In this document: positions 1-12,629 of the stretch, piece after piece
Layout: the number at the start of each line of letters is the position of its first letter
Numbering within the stretch: the first letter of the stretch is position 1
DNA from: Thysanoteuthis rhombus
Taxonomy: Eukaryota; Mollusca; Cephalopoda; Oegopsida; Thysanoteuthidae
Reading direction: 5' to 3'
Length of the DNA: 64,000 nt
Assembly (NCBI GenBank): GCA_963457665.1
Contig: OY735216.1
Coordinates: 47,357,325 to 47,421,324, forward strand
Notes under the pieces: generated by a model
Databases searched by the model: none
What the model was told of the DNA's origin: nothing
What the model saw: the letters and a program-made list of their open reading frames with translations, nothing else
Position numbers and translations under genes: made by a program

Positions 1-260
1 AATGTGTTCCTGGCTAGTTGTTATGAATTACTTGGAATGTTTCAGACATTTTCTTCAATGTGTTGTTAATCCATCAGCTCTTCGTGGTATGTTCCTGTCA
101 GGAAGTAATAAGATTTTCCAACCAGAAAAATAGACCATCCTCCCCCCAAAAAACGTACTAAACAGGGATCCAAATGAATCGAATCATTTGCCTGAAGATG
201 CCAGAACAGGGCAAAAACAAACGTGTTCGTGTAGCAAATCTATTATTCCATCATTACGCA
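1..260 (+). repeat. Repeat blocks shared with 62.29-62.53 kb
   Basis: Block A (about 20-115): GTGTTGTTAATCCATCAGCT, then CTTCGTGGTATGTT, matches 62479-62516. Block B (about 160-260): AACAGGGATCCAAATGAATC, then GCCTGAAGATGCCAGAACAG and CAAACGTGTTCGTGTAGCAA, is the reverse complement of 62290-62390. Relative orientation differs between the two sites. Confidence 0.6.
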
Positions 261-578
261 CACAAATATATATTTATATAAGAATGGAAAGTGATTAAAA
301 TGATAGTTGTAACAATAATGAGATCTATAGTACTGTTTGAGATAATCCTAATGGAAACGGCAGAAGAAACCACAATAATCATAACAATTCACAGGAAAGA
401 GACTAAAATAATGAGGCTGGTGGCAGCAGTAAAAATTAATGTAAATAGTTATACCATAGAATTGACAATATCAAAGTCCAATGTAAACTGCTATGCTTAA
501 ATATAAAGTTTTAATTAATTTAATATGGAGAAAAATAATTTTATAAACATAATTTTTTTTTTTTTGCAATGAGAAGCG

Positions 579-618
579 ACAGAATTAAAATGAAAGAAAT
601 ACCAGTCAAAAATTAATC
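579..618 (+). repeat. Right end of the SINE-tail/foldback family
   Basis: AATTAAAATGAAAGAAATAC followed by CAGTCAAAAATTAATCG matches the right arms at 49.7 and 50.9 kb. The left partner is not evident. The truncated LINE insertion begins just downstream. Confidence 0.5.
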
Positions 619-636
619 GTGGTTGACAATGCTTGA

Positions 637-687
637 ATCCTGAGGAAGGTCTATGTCCAACAACGGACATTGAGAGACTGATGACGA
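637..687 (+). mobile_element. 51-bp LINE 3' end with target-site duplication
   Basis: The fragment carries GTCCAACAACGGACATTGAG and a TGATGACGA tail. This is the 3' end shared with the LINE fragments at 9.2, 12.1 and 38.6 kb (GTCCAATGACGGACATTAAA and relatives). It is bracketed by an exact 13-bp duplication TGACAATGCTTGA (624-636 and 688-700), so it is a severely 5'-truncated target-primed insertion. Confidence 0.75.
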
Positions 688-710
688 TGACAATGCTTGA
701 CAAATTTTTT

Positions 711-724
711 GGGGGGGGGGGGGG
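711..724 (+). repeat. Poly(G) run, 14 G
   Basis: Homopolymer run directly after a T tract. It causes the spurious proline-rich frame on the other strand. Confidence 0.95.
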
Positions 725-3340
725 ACATAATGACCAAGATTGCCATATTTTCCCTGGACAAAAAACTGAGAGGCCAAGAGAGAAGGGATGATGCCTGTAC
801 AGTGTTAACAATTTAGAAGTTTTAGGGCTAGCATGTAGTACCACGTACTGCTTTTCCTTGTTCTTCAGCTATGCATAATAATTTGTTTTTCACATAGCTA
901 TTACAGACAAAGATCAAAAATATACCCTTTTTTACTCAAAGCTTTTACACTATAGCATTTTTTTTTTCTTGCCCTGTATTTAAGGCAATTTTCAATTATA
1001 ATCTATCCGCTGTCACCGAGCTGATGGCGACCATCCTCTTTCTTGAATGTTCAAATGTGGCAACTCGAATGAACCAGTAACTTATGAAAAAGCTCAAGTT
1101 TAGAATCAGATAAAGGTGGTGATTGTTGCTCTCCAGCATGACAGAAAGCAGTTGCTTATAATATTTATGAAAGCGAACGACCAGTCACATGAAAGACTGA
1201 CAAACTGAATCCTCTTCATAGCAGTTGCATATTAATTTATTATGGAAGTCTATGTATTCATGGAAATATATGACCGGATGGCTAGGTACATACACATTAA
1301 ACATTTGAACATATTAGTTTTTGCATATACAAGGTTGGCCTGGAAGAAAGTATCCAGCTATTTATCTCAAGAAACCATAGCGTGGCCTAGATGTAACTTG
1401 GCAACCAATCAGGGGGGAATTTTTTTTAGCATTGTCTGAAAACTAGATTGAGAAGGGAAAATGATCTTAAAAAGGGTAGTTTAAAATTTGGGTTAGAAAT
1501 CACTCATGCATACACACACATGATATAACAAGTAGATGATTTTTTCAAAAAAGTTCAGACATTTAATAATAATAATATCTATAAAGAGTAAATTTTAGAG
1601 TGTCAAAACATCCATTGTATTTTCTTTTTTAATAAGCATCTTTCTCATGAGATACTAACAAAAGAGAACAACAAATTACATTCTGCTTGACAGACAAAAT
1701 GTTGTAATGCATATAATGAAGAGTATCTTGAGGAAATTATGGCATTCCATGGTCCAGATTAGCTTATCAGGTATAATGTAATGGTTTTCAAAGATCTCCA
1801 CAAATTAAAATATATACATTGCCGTTATAATAATGTAAAACCAAGCTGCTATAAATGTGGGGTTGGTATGGACAAAATTCAAGGTTGGACGATAGATGAA
1901 AGCTTATTCAGAAAACCTGTACCAGAAATTCTGAGTGGAAAAGCTCAGATCAATTTTTTAAAAGTGTCATTTGTTGACAATTAAAATGTTTTTGTCTAAT
2001 TCATTTTATTTTTACAGTTGGTTTGCCAGCATGTCAATATATTTCTTAGTGGAAGCATGAGAGGAAATATCGAACTAACAGGTTCAGAGGGAGTTTCAAT
2101 TTTTATAAGTAGTTTTCGGAGAGTGCGTATCAATATAAGCAAAAATGTTGACATCTACCACCCACCTGCTTTATCTTGCGACCCACGTTATAATAAACGA
2201 CATCATATCACGGGAAGCCCTGTATTCTATACATTAACAAATCAAATTAGCAACACACCTTATGCCATCAATTTCATGAGGCTTACAATTATAAGCTCAC
2301 TCAAAATTTAATACAAGGCACTAATTAAATAGCTATTCATGAAGGTAAGATTGGACATGAAGGTTACTAAACAGTTAACAGCATGGAGAACATAATTGAC
2401 AAATAGGGTTCAAACTCCAGTTCGGACGGTTTGCATTCAATTGCAAACCAATTCCCTTGGGAAAGGCATAAATCCACTCCTCTCATATCTATTGATGAAA
2501 TGCAGATCCCACTCTATTATCATCATTTGGAACATGAAAGACATGCCCTGGTGTCCCATCAGTAACCACAGAAAATTTGGTAGTCATAACTTTAGCCGTC
2601 CTTGAGTTATGCCAACAGACAGATGGATAGACGTTTGCTGAACTAAACAAATAGTAAATTATTAGGTAAGCACAGATGCAGCCGGACACAAAATAAGGGT
2701 CAAGTTTAGCATAATACTTACATCAAAAATCAAACCCTCCACTGAAATCTTATAAGCCTACTTGCTAAAAACATGATCTAGGATCACATTACTACACATA
2801 GATTTCATGGGAATATGTTACATGGTCCACGAGTTATGGTGTCACATATGGACGAACAGACATTTGGTTAATCATAGTATGATTGATGGCAACTTAGTTC
2901 GGTAAGTCAGGGTTTTTATCTTACAATGGGTAACTTGCAATGGACTAGGGCTTTATCTTGCAATGGATAACTATTACTATTTGCCAGCTAATGTAGTAAT
3001 GGGTTAAAAAATTCATTCATTCAATCAATCACATTATGCTTCAGTGAACTTCCCAAACTCTTGACTAATCCGTCAAACTTTGTACTTAGTAATAATATAC
3101 ACGACAAGGCTTTTTTTTCAAATCTACAACAAAACCTCCCCCAAGCAGTATCATTATTTTTTTTTTAATTTCAGAGAATAATGTGTTTTTGCTACAGCTG
3201 TCACCAGTCATATTGAAAACTATGCATGGCCATACATGAAACAATTTTAAGGATATAAATTTAGTACAATCAACATAGTTCACAAATTTTTTTCATAAAC
3301 AGAGAAACATGAAATTATTGATTTTTATACAATTATTTAA
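725..3340. other. No gene recognised
   Basis: AT-rich non-coding sequence. A short frame at 1781-1984 contains CYKCGVGMDKIQG, loosely like a LINE cysteine segment, but is too weak to call. At 2490-2880 there are degraded units with GAGTTATGCCAACAGACAGA and GAGTTATGGTGTCACATATG, akin to the ACAGACAG repeat type. Confidence 0.5.
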
Positions 3341-3342
3341 CT

Positions 3343-3697
3343 TAATCTAAATTTTTCAGTTGCTTTTTATCACATCTTTACTCTGGTCAGCTTCCTCTGT
3401 CAGCGAGTAAACGATGTGGATCAAAAATAAAGAATAAGCTTTCGGTAATACTTAAACTCATATCACTTGAAGCTAGCGGGAAGCCAGGTTAACGCCCAGT
3501 TACTCTTACCAACTGAGCTACAAAAGCTAGTGGTTGACATAAGTCAAAATCCAACCTTAAAACCTACTCTTTACCTGATCTTGTCTAACATGTTTGTTTT
3601 GTTAACAGGTATATAAAATTGACATTTCCCCACAGTGATTTGAAATCATGACTCAGTGATTGCTAGAGGGCACTCTTAGCAACTGAGCCAAACTTGC
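3343..3697 (-). mobile_element. tRNA-derived SINE copies, minus strand
   Basis: Two pol III A-box-like stretches on the minus strand: GTAGCTCAGTTGGTAAGAGT (near 3507-3526) and TTGGCTCAGTTGCTAAGAGT (near 3673-3692). The second has a weak B-box GATTTCAAATC. The first copy ends to the left in the AAAAGCAACTGAAAAATTTA tail shared with the 49-55 kb copies. Neither forms a full tRNA. Confidence 0.6.
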
Positions 3698-3699
3698 AA

Positions 3700-6160
3700 G
3701 TTTTAGATATTTATATTTATTATATATGCAATATGAACGTTGCAGTCCGTATAGAAGTCAGGGTGGAGTTAGACCCTGCATTCATTTTTATACTGCTATT
3801 TACCTTCATCTTAATTTTTCAGTTCCTTTTCATCACAACTTAAATCAGCTTCCTTCGAATTTGTTTTGTTTACTCACTATCGTAGGAAGCTGGCCTGAAT
3901 AAAGTTGTGATGATAACCAACTGAAAATAGTAGTATAAAAATAATAATGATTTACAAACTATATACAGAAAAATAAAATGAAATAAAAGAAAATTATTTT
4001 TGTAATTGAAATATCAGTTCTCATGTAATTACTAGATGACACTCTTGAAGGTCATAATCAAATAGGTGACAATTTGCAATTTCAGACATTGTAGACCAGC
4101 CTTTCAATCTTTTTAAACTGAGAGGGACCCTTGAAATAACTTTCATATTTTTAGAAAACCTCTATATAAAAATATATGTACAACTCACAGAGGGTTAAAA
4201 ACTTTGCTTGTATCATAATCTGTCTAAAAGTAATTATCAGGTTTCTACTGTTTACAGGAAGATTGTTCAACAAAATGAACATACATGTAGAAAGCTTTTC
4301 AAGTTAATCCATTTTTTCAGTCCACTTCCAGCCAATAGGTATTTGATGAGGAAAATGAAATACCAAGTTTCCTTGAAAAAAATGTTGATAGGCTTAGTTT
4401 ACTTTTCATAAATGTTTTTCACAAACTTTATATATTTATGATTTTTATACAAGAACTCAGAGAGCAAACAAGAAAATTATCAAATAACTAGCAAGATATT
4501 ATAAAACAGTCTTCATTTTTGAAAACTAAGTTAATGAATTTATTAGTAATTTGAACAAAAACACGAGCCAAGGCAGTGCAATTTTCAACTATGATTTATA
4601 TATGAATTATACCTATTTAGTGTGAAACTTGTGTTTGTGCAAATATTTTATTCAGGGTTGAACTATAGAGGAACGCTCATGAATATCATCATCTACTGAA
4701 ATGAAAAGTCAGGGGCTTTTTTCTTTTTTACACATGTACAAAATTTTTACAGAACCCCAACAACCTCTTATGGGACCTGCTTCTAAAGACAAAAGATTCA
4801 CCCAAATGCAAGAGAAAAATTTCTAATTGTTTGAGAGAATCTAGGCGATGATAACATAATTAGAATGCTAAAAGTTATAGAACAAGGGTGTCAAACTCAT
4901 TTACTATGGTGGGCTAAATATATGGAGAGAACACAGTAAGTAGGCCATATAACATAAGTAATTTGCAATCAGGCGAGTAAAATAAAATATAGGCAAGCGA
5001 TATGAAAATTAGAAATGTGGATTTTTTTTCTTCTCGTGTTTACGTGAAACTCCAAAAAACAAACACGTGGCCTATTGGCCACATGGTTGCCATAAACAAA
5101 GCCAATCCAAAATATACGCGTGTTTTAACAGTTTTCACTATGTTGTAATTGGCTGTATTTTTTTTCACATAATTCTGGCTGGCCAAGTCTTGTTATTGTG
5201 TCCTTGAGGTCTCTGATCACACAAGGTAAGAGATTATCTATTCTGGTTACCTGAACCATAACACAATCACAATGAGTCGCTCCACTGACGACTTCTTCAT
5301 TGTCACTCATAGATGACTCATTGTTTTCAATAAGGTTTCTCATGTGTTGCCTCCAGAATGAGGTTCTCTCATAAGATGTGTTTCTCATGGGGACAAGATC
5401 ACACTCTTGGCCCCCAGTCAAATGAGGTAGTAAAAAGTAATGAAAGTGGTTCCAACAAGGCCTTCATCAGAAAGATGATTTGGGAGGGCCAACCACCAAC
5501 ACAGGTCAACCCCACCAATACCTCATAATACAACCAGGCTTGTTGGTTTCCTGTTACAGCTGCAGAGGGAGTACCAAAACCCTTTCTCTTTTTAAAGTAG
5601 TACCCTCCTATCATATAATTACCCAACAATAAGAGATGAAGATTTTTAAGTCGACTGTGCAGAAAGTGGGGCAGAACTGTCAAGTTTAAATGTTAGGAAT
5701 GAGTCGGCACTGTGAGACACACACACCACCCCAAAAAAAATTCACAGGGAGTCTTTGGGGCATGCCACCCAACTATAAAATTTTGAAAATGATGTATCCA
5801 AGATTGGCTTAAATAGAATTTCAGGGCATATTAGCCACTGAAATTAAGTGTTGTCTAGAAGTCTACTTGGAACATGTTTTACCTGAGATAAAATTTCTAT
5901 CAGAAATCTAAATCAATAAATTTAGATGAATATGATACTTTTTATAAATTGTGTGAATTTTGCTTTCATGTATGTGAATGAAAATGTATAAAAATAAGTG
6001 AGACTTGGAAAGTCTGTTGGTATAACTTGTTTAAGAGTACATAGGAAGATGCAAAGTGATCATTAACTTCTAATTCATCAGTATTTCATTTTCTTGATTT
6101 GTATTTTTATATTTTCCAATCTCAAAACCAAGAAGCAAATAAAAATAACATGAATCAAAA
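3700..6160. other. Repeat-rich, no gene recognised
   Basis: A small inverted pair at about 3810-3935 (CATCTTAATTTTTCAGTTCC / CAACTGAAAATAG). A hAT-like start AAGGGTGTCAAACTCATTTA at about 4885. Two overlapping minus-strand frames (5125-5421, 5399-5683) have protein-like composition but match no family I know, and neither has a clear exon structure. Confidence 0.4.
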
Positions 6161-6169
6161 CTAGAAGGC

Positions 6170-6830
6170 AGTTAGAGAGTGCAAACCTTTGCCAATGCCG
6201 TTGTTGGGGGGGAGAAATTGTGCTTTGATTTGCCCCATAATTTAATCTCTTCATCCATGGCCCTTTGCCTGGCCTTCTAAAAAATGTCATTAAAATTCAT
6301 TGAGAACTTTTGGAGATATCAGGTATACAGTCATGGGTATATATATAAATGTACCAAAAAATTTTTTTAAATGAAAAAAATATCTCACAATCCAAATAAT
6401 ATTCTGGATCCACCCCAAAATTCAAGCACTCCTTCCATAGTCTACTGCCCACCTTTCAACAAAATTTCATTGACATTCATTCAGAACTATAGGAGATATC
6501 TTGTGGATAGACAGACAAATGGAAAAACCTGACTGAATACATATTCTATTCATTGGCAGAGGTAACTGGAAAGCCCTCACCACTCACATCTCTACCAACA
6601 TCATCGCCACTAAAAACAAAGTGAAAATCAGTTCATACATTGCAACAGTGAGGGGGAAATAATCATTAAAAAAATTCCAAGATCCATCCCGAAATTAAGT
6701 CACTTCTCTCTTAACCCATTCCCCTCCATTCCAGAGAATATTAATTTCATTGTGAACTTTTGGAGATATTGTGTGGACAGACAGATACTAGTGAATACAT
6801 ATACGTATTCTTACTTTATAGGCAGACGTA
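6170..6830 (+). repeat. Degenerate repeat with GAGATATC...ACAGACAG core, two or three units
   Basis: Units share TTCATTGAGAACTTTTGGAG, ACTATAGGAGATATCTTGTG, GGATAGACAGACAAATGG and GCAGAGGTAACTGG, with a further AACTTTTGGAGATATTGTGT unit at about 6750. Such GAGATAT/ACAGACAG repeats are widespread in aquatic invertebrate genomes. A related piece is at 57.3 kb. Confidence 0.55.
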
Positions 6831-7259
6831 AAATATAAATAAATGATAGATTTACAGATGGGCTTTGCATATTATGGTGATAGGATTTATGACAGCACGA
6901 AGGAAAAATAAAAAATATGATTATCACTTTGAAAACATTCAACAGAATTATAAAGAATATGAATATAAATTAGAACCCTGAGTTATAATGCAAAAATCAG
7001 TTTATTCACAAACTGGACTTTTAGATGTCACTTATAGGCTTTCAAAGCTGTTCCCCCAATTTTATTTTTTTGATTTGCGATGATTTTTAATCATTTCTTA
7101 CAATCTGAAAAGGCTATTGATTCAATAATAATATAAATAATACAATAAAAATACAGAGAGTGCAAAAAGTATCCGATGCATTTCAAAAAGTTCATTTTGA
7201 CATCTTAATACAACTTCAAATTTGACACAATTTGAACCAAAGATTACTAATAATGCAAC

Positions 7260-7625
7260 AAATATCCACACCTCGCATAAGTAAAACATCATAGCCTGTC
7301 CATGTACCAGAACTAATTATCTAAAAAGAGTAGATTTTTTTATCCAAAAGGAAAAAACAAAAAAACACAAGATTTGGGCAGTGCTGATCTCAAAATGACC
7401 ATAGACAACTAAAAATGCTTAAGAAAAAAAAAAATTTTTAAAAAGAAGAAATTCCAAGGTGGTGCCTAGTGGTGTACTCATGCGAATTTCCAAGTTTGTA
7501 GCCTCCAATATGTGACAAGACACACATAGATAGGCACAGGTACAATCAAAGAGAGAAGAATCTGTAGCTAGCCTACTTATTTGGTGACCTACATTGATTC
7601 GATACAAAAATCAGATTTTACATTG
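7260..7625 (+). repeat. Unnamed dispersed family P, copy 1
   Basis: Shared landmarks with copies at 12.63 and 50.33 kb, in the same order: ACTAATTATCTAAAAAG, ACACAAGATTTGGGCA, GGTGCCTAGTGGTGTACTCA, and GAGAGAAGAATCTGTAG, ending GATTCGATACAAA. About 350 bp, non-coding, class unknown. Confidence 0.65.
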
Positions 7626-7839
7626 GAAAGTTATGTACAAAAATCAGAAATCCTTGGTTCTAATTCTGTCAATTTTGAAGATGTATAAAGATATCAAAAT
7701 AAACTTTTTGCAATGTATCACATATTTTTGCACTCATTGTATGCCTAAGAACTTGCTAATAAATAGCCAGACAAGATGTGAAAAGTATTCAAAAGATTGA
7801 CAGTTCCTCATTACAAAAATAAAATTTATTCCAAGAAGA

Positions 7840-8425
7840 TCTAATTGTCATTGTCGATGCCACACAACTGGGTCATGGCTGGTTGTTGCTCTCAATTGAC
7901 TAACATGTTCCCGATGAAATGTTTATGCTGGGCCCTGTTGATCGTGGGATTTTCAGAGTTGTCAGTCGAGAGGATAGGTCCTTTTCTTACGCGCATCAAC
8001 CAGGCTAAGTCTTGTAGCCGTCAATGGCAAGGGAATGACAATCCTTGTGTTACCTTGTCTTCCAAGGAATCACGGGAGATCCTTACAGTTTCCTTCATGA
8101 TGGCTTTCGCTGGTTCATAAGTGTCACGTGAAGAAGCCTTTCACAAAGCATCCATAGAACATGTCCCTGCCTTTAAAGTCTTCTTTTGGTGACGAATATA
8201 CTGAATGGAAAAGGCTTTCCAAAAAGCACTGCTGAACTGTGTTTGGTACCTTGTCCAGTTATTTTGTTTGCAGGTTCTATCACAAACGCTTATGATCAGA
8301 CCATTTATACCAGCTTCATCTGCTCAATGCAGCAGCCATGTCCCACACCTGTGAGACAAGGTGGACCACGGTGCAATAGACTCTTCTCTAATGCAATATA
8401 CTATGAATACTATGAAATATCAGAC
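7840..8425 (+). repeat. Dispersed family Q, copy 1 (GC-richer, possibly once coding)
   Basis: Shares with 14.69-15.12 kb the ordered blocks AAGTCTTCTTTTGGTGAC, GTCACGTGAAGAAGCCTTTC, GAGACAAGGTGGACC and CAATAGACTCTTCTC. GC is above the local average. Reading frames here do not resemble a protein I know. Confidence 0.5.
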
Positions 8426-8639
8426 GCTAGAAAAGACGTAAAGGAAAGAAAAGATACTTTTCATAAAATCCACAAAGAAAAATGTTGATTTTATGCTTTC
8501 GAAGGTGAAGATTCAAGTGTAGTGGTAAGAAATAATACAATATTTACATATCATGAATATTCAATGCAATGGAGTCATTGGTATTTGAAGGTTTAACTCA
8601 AGTAATACAGAAACGGGACGAGAGACATTAGCTAAATGA

Positions 8640-9060
8640 TTCCTAAACTTTTCCAAGCTTCTATTTTTCTATCTGTCAGAGAAGACCCCAGGGACATCTC
8701 AACCTTTCTTAATGCCATTTTTCTGCTGCTGAGTAAGCTCCCTACTGTTACAATATGATCCTCTTAAATCCACAATGATTCAAAGATACATCTTAAGAAG
8801 CACTGGGATGCATCCTCAGTGATTTTTCCGAGGTCAACAGGTGTTTCTGATCTTTTAACTTTCAACATCCTTGCCCAGGAGACCCACTGAGGATTGATCA
8901 GACTCTGGTTTATCCCAGCAGCATTGGCCCATGGATCCTTCTGATCTAAAGCTATCTGGAGGTCCTCACTGCAGCATCCATGGCAGGTTTGATGCCTCTG
9001 CATCTTGCAACTCTGGTGATACCAAGTAAAGTGTAGACCCTGCACAGAGAGTGGTCAGCA
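8640..9060 (-). other. Unrecognised 93-codon open frame and flank
   Basis: A minus-strand frame (8764-9045) with moderate composition and a stretch DLGKITEDASQCFLRCIFES. I recognise no family. There is no convincing splice context, and the surroundings are repeat-rich, so a decayed element or chance frame is as likely as an exon. Confidence 0.2.
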
Positions 9061-9199
9061 AAGCCTAAAATAGTGAAGCAATATCATTTTCGGTGTTGAT
9101 TAGGCTCATTTTGATACACCAGTCAAAAAGAAAAACTAATTTCAAAATAAGTGGCTTCTTTAAAATATTTACCTAGTTCTTATTACTAAAAGAAGGAAA

Positions 9200-9730
9200 A
9201 ATTAAGCGAAGAATCACTCTAGGATGGCAAGTCTTCAGTAGAGTAAGCTCAACCTTCAAAAACAAAAAGATCCCATCAGTTCTAAAAAGAAAAGTATGCA
9301 ACCAATGTATCCTCCTAATAGTCCCTTATGGAGCTGAAACATGGAACCTAACCAAGAGACTGACTCACAGACTGAGAAGCATGCAATGTGCACATGAAAG
9401 AATCATGCTCAACCTCACATGGAGAGATCACAAGACAGCAAAAGGAGAAAACAGGAGTCCAAGACATCATAGAATCCATTAGAAAACTCAAATGGCAATG
9501 GGCTGGTCGTGTTGCAAGAATGGCAGACAACCGATGGACATCACGACTCACAACATGGATTCCCGGAGATCAAATGTAGAACTAAGGCAGGCAGAATATG
9601 AGATGGCAAGACGAACAGTCCGGATCAGAAAATATTGGCACTGTGATGCCCACAATAGAGTGGTAAAGTGAATCCGGGGGAAGATGTCCAATGACGGACA
9701 TTAAAAGACTGACGATGATGATGATTACCA
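9200..9730 (+). pseudogene. LINE reverse-transcriptase C-terminal fragment
   Basis: Frameshifted remnant of a non-LTR retrotransposon. Reading across frames shows the segment VPYGAETWNLTKRLTHRLRS, then KLKWQWAGRVARMADNRWTS. Both are typical of the region after the reverse-transcriptase domain in RTE/CR1-type animal LINEs. The 3' end carries GTCCAATGACGGACATT and a short (ATG)n tail. At least one frameshift separates the two blocks. Clade uncertain. Confidence 0.75.
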
Positions 9731-10724
9731 ACATCCAATAGATGAATGAATTGGGATTTAAAAAAATATTTTTAGCATATTAAAATACATTATTTTCTTA
9801 TTATAAATTTTGGAAAAAATATCCCAAATACCTTTCAGAATATTGATAGTAGATAGCGATCAGAAAATGTTTTGAATCCCTTTTTTCAATGCAACAGACC
9901 CCTTTATTCATAAAGGTCAGGAAGTCTGTTGTTATTCATATCATGGATAACCAGAATAGAGCGACTGGATTGAATACAATAGACAATAAGGGTAACACAA
10001 CCAGTATGAGGGAGAAGAATATATGCCATCGTGAATTCCCTAGATGCTAATTAAAGGGTTTCCCTTGGAAATGAACAAGTAGAACAGGTTGTTTAGAATA
10101 TCACAAAATAAAACTGAACCACAAAAAAGACAAAAACAGGTTTTGAACATTATTTTCTGTTGAAATAGTTTTGAACTAGTTCAATGGTGCTGTTCAAATA
10201 AAACTGACTTATGTTTTTTCTATTATAAATAAGTTCTAATAGTAATCACTTGAATAATAAACAGCACACCATGTGTTTGACATATCTTACTACTTGTAAA
10301 ATTATTGAATAGATTAACATCTATATATATATATAATGATCTGAGTGACCTTTTCCGTTTCTCTGTCCATAACAATGGACTCTTCGACTTGAAATATATC
10401 CTACCCAATGATTGAAACATTGGACTTTCACTGAAATGAGTTCAGTAGTTTCTTTTTTGAAAAACAGACTCATAGATATTCAAATATATCTGAATTTTTC
10501 AATGGGTATTAACTCATTGAAATAATGAAAAGGATTGTTATTTTGACCTTTGTAAGTCCTGTTGAAAGTGCATAAAGTAAGTTAAATTCAAAGTTGCAAG
10601 AACATAATGCCAGTTGGAAAATACTTCCACAAGATTTGAGTGTGACAATGAAGACTTGAATTATTCATGTTCAACTAACATTGTCAGCACAGGAGTCAAG
10701 TATAATAAGTATGCAGTAAATTTT

Positions 10725-10930
10725 TTAAAAATTTGCCGAAGTCGTGGAGTTGGATTCGGAAGCAATAATTTGGCAACAGGACTAGGGGTTAGCAAAAATG
10801 TATCATCTCTGAGAAATTGCAGTTAAAGTTGAAAAAAAGTGTGTACGAACTCCACAGCTATGGCCAATTTTGGGGTTACCGAAGTCAGTCGGAGTTGGTA
10901 AAAATGTGCCAACTCTGAGTTGAAATGTTT
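10725..10930 (+). repeat. GGAGTTGG-type degenerate repeat
   Basis: Two related blocks, TTGCCGAAGTCGTGGAGTTG and TACCGAAGTCAGTCGGAGTT, alternate with AACTCCACAGCTATGG and CCAACTCTGAGTTG. This makes an imperfect inverted or tandem arrangement of a short GGAGT/ACTCC motif. Confidence 0.45.
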
Positions 10931-11714
10931 GGTATACCAACTCCAAAGCACTGGAAAGAAATAATCAAGTAACAATCTGAAGACACACACACACACACAC
11001 AAAAAAAAGACTTGAAGACAAATGACTTGCCACTTAATTCTTTAACACATACAAGAAAGTTTCTACAAACTGAACATCTATAAAGAATAATAGGTTTTTC
11101 AACAGTCTTACCAGCTTCATTGTTTTTTATTGTGATAAAAAGATTTACAATAATAATTAGAAATACTGCTGAACAAAAGAATGGGTATTTCTCTGCAATT
11201 GAAACTGAGATTCAAATATAAATAACTAATTTTTTTCTCCTTGATTATTAGACAACAATTTAGTAGAGAAATTGCCCAGTATAGATCTAAGAATAGAGTG
11301 TCAGTACACCTGGACTGATTGACAACCACAATTCAGAAAATAGCTTTGCACTGTAAAAAGCTTTTCAATTTAATTTTTGTCTGAATTTCTGTGATGAGGT
11401 ATTATCATCACTAATAAATGCCAGTTTTATTTGCTAAACCTAAAACAAGTTCTGTGTCAGTATGTTTACAGAGTAATTTGAAAGATGAGCACATGATTAT
11501 TGTTCAATAAGATTCTTGTATTCATTTTGGGTAATGAAATAAATGCATCAACATCAGGAGCTGTCATCATTAGCTCTTTTGTGTTGGTGTGTTTGCATTA
11601 GCCACTTTCCTTCCTTTCTGTTTCTAATGTCACAAACAGAGAGTTTACAAAATGTACTGAGGATTGTATACAGATTAATTTAGACTACTATCCTCATCTT
11701 GGTTGTTAAAGACG

Positions 11715-11815
11715 AAATGTTTCAGATGTTATACTCTCCGGCATTCTTCAGGTGTCCGTCATAGTTGATAAACTTCTGGGGATTATGAACCAAATCTTTC
11801 ATTCCATTGTTGATT
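11715..11815 (+). repeat. Dispersed family R, copy 1
   Basis: CGAAATGTTTCAGATGTTAT, then TTCTTCAGGTGTCCGTCATA and GATAAACTTCTGGGGATTAT. The same ordered blocks occur at 20.80 kb and, inverted, at 39.90 kb. Confidence 0.55.
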
Positions 11816-12084
11816 GTTCCCATCCTGCTGTCCATTCCAGGGAGGGACATCTCATATCAGTTTATTCTTCTTATTCAATTCATCTTCATGATGTCACTTG
11901 TCTGCCTCTTCCACCGAATCAAAATAAATGATGCTTTCACACTACCCAACCAATGGATTGAACTCACAACTTCAAGGTTACCAGATATGCTTAACCAATA
12001 CCTTTATCCACCACATCAGAATTATTGTAACAATAACAATCAAGATGAATACATTTTTTAGTGTAATGTACAGTGTACAATGAA

Positions 12085-12525
12085 TATACAATACCAGCTA
12101 TGACATCGGATGTGAAAAATGGAAACAAACAAAATCACTTGAAAACAAACTCAGAATCACAAAGAGAATAATGGAAAGAACAAGGCTAGGAATGAATCTA
12201 AGAGATAAAAAGAACCACTTGGGATCTGAGAGCAGACCAAGATAAAGAAAATATCATAAAAGTAATAAAGCGACGAAAATGGAGGTAGGTTGGACACAGG
12301 GCAAGAAGGAGGGATAACAGATGGTGTTGAAGGTTAGTCGATTGCTGCAAAAGAGATAGCAAATGCAGGGAGAGAAAAATCAGACATTAGATGGGGAGAC
12401 GAGACAGAAAGGTTCATAGGTAAGACATGGCAGAGGTTAGCACAGTCACGGTCAGGATGGAAGGAATTGGGAAAGGCCATTGTCCAGAAATGGACACGAT
12501 GGCTACTGATGACAATGATATCATG
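12085..12525 (+). pseudogene. LINE 3' coding fragment, degraded
   Basis: Decayed coding sequence with KLRITKRIMERTRLGMNLRD in one frame, the block preceding the WxWAGHxAR motif in animal LINEs. Many stops follow. It ends with GTCCAGAAATGGACACGATG and TGATGACAATGATA, like the other LINE tails here. It is 5' truncated, and no target duplication is resolved. Confidence 0.6.
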
Positions 12526-12629
12526 TACATATTCATGAATATTTCAGATAAGAAATTCCATACATGGAACATGGAAGCCAATTAGAAAACAAGAATCGAC
12601 AATTTGTCAATCAGGCATATTATATATTT

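Noticed and set aside
1781-1984. Frame with CYKCGVGMDKIQG resembling a LINE cysteine segment
   Set aside because: Too short, isolated, and lacking the neighbouring tryptophan-rich motif expected of such elements.
5125-5421. 98-codon minus-strand frame with protein-like composition
   Set aside because: No recognised domain, no clear acceptor or donor, and it overlaps a second unrelated frame. It could be a decayed transposon but cannot be supported.
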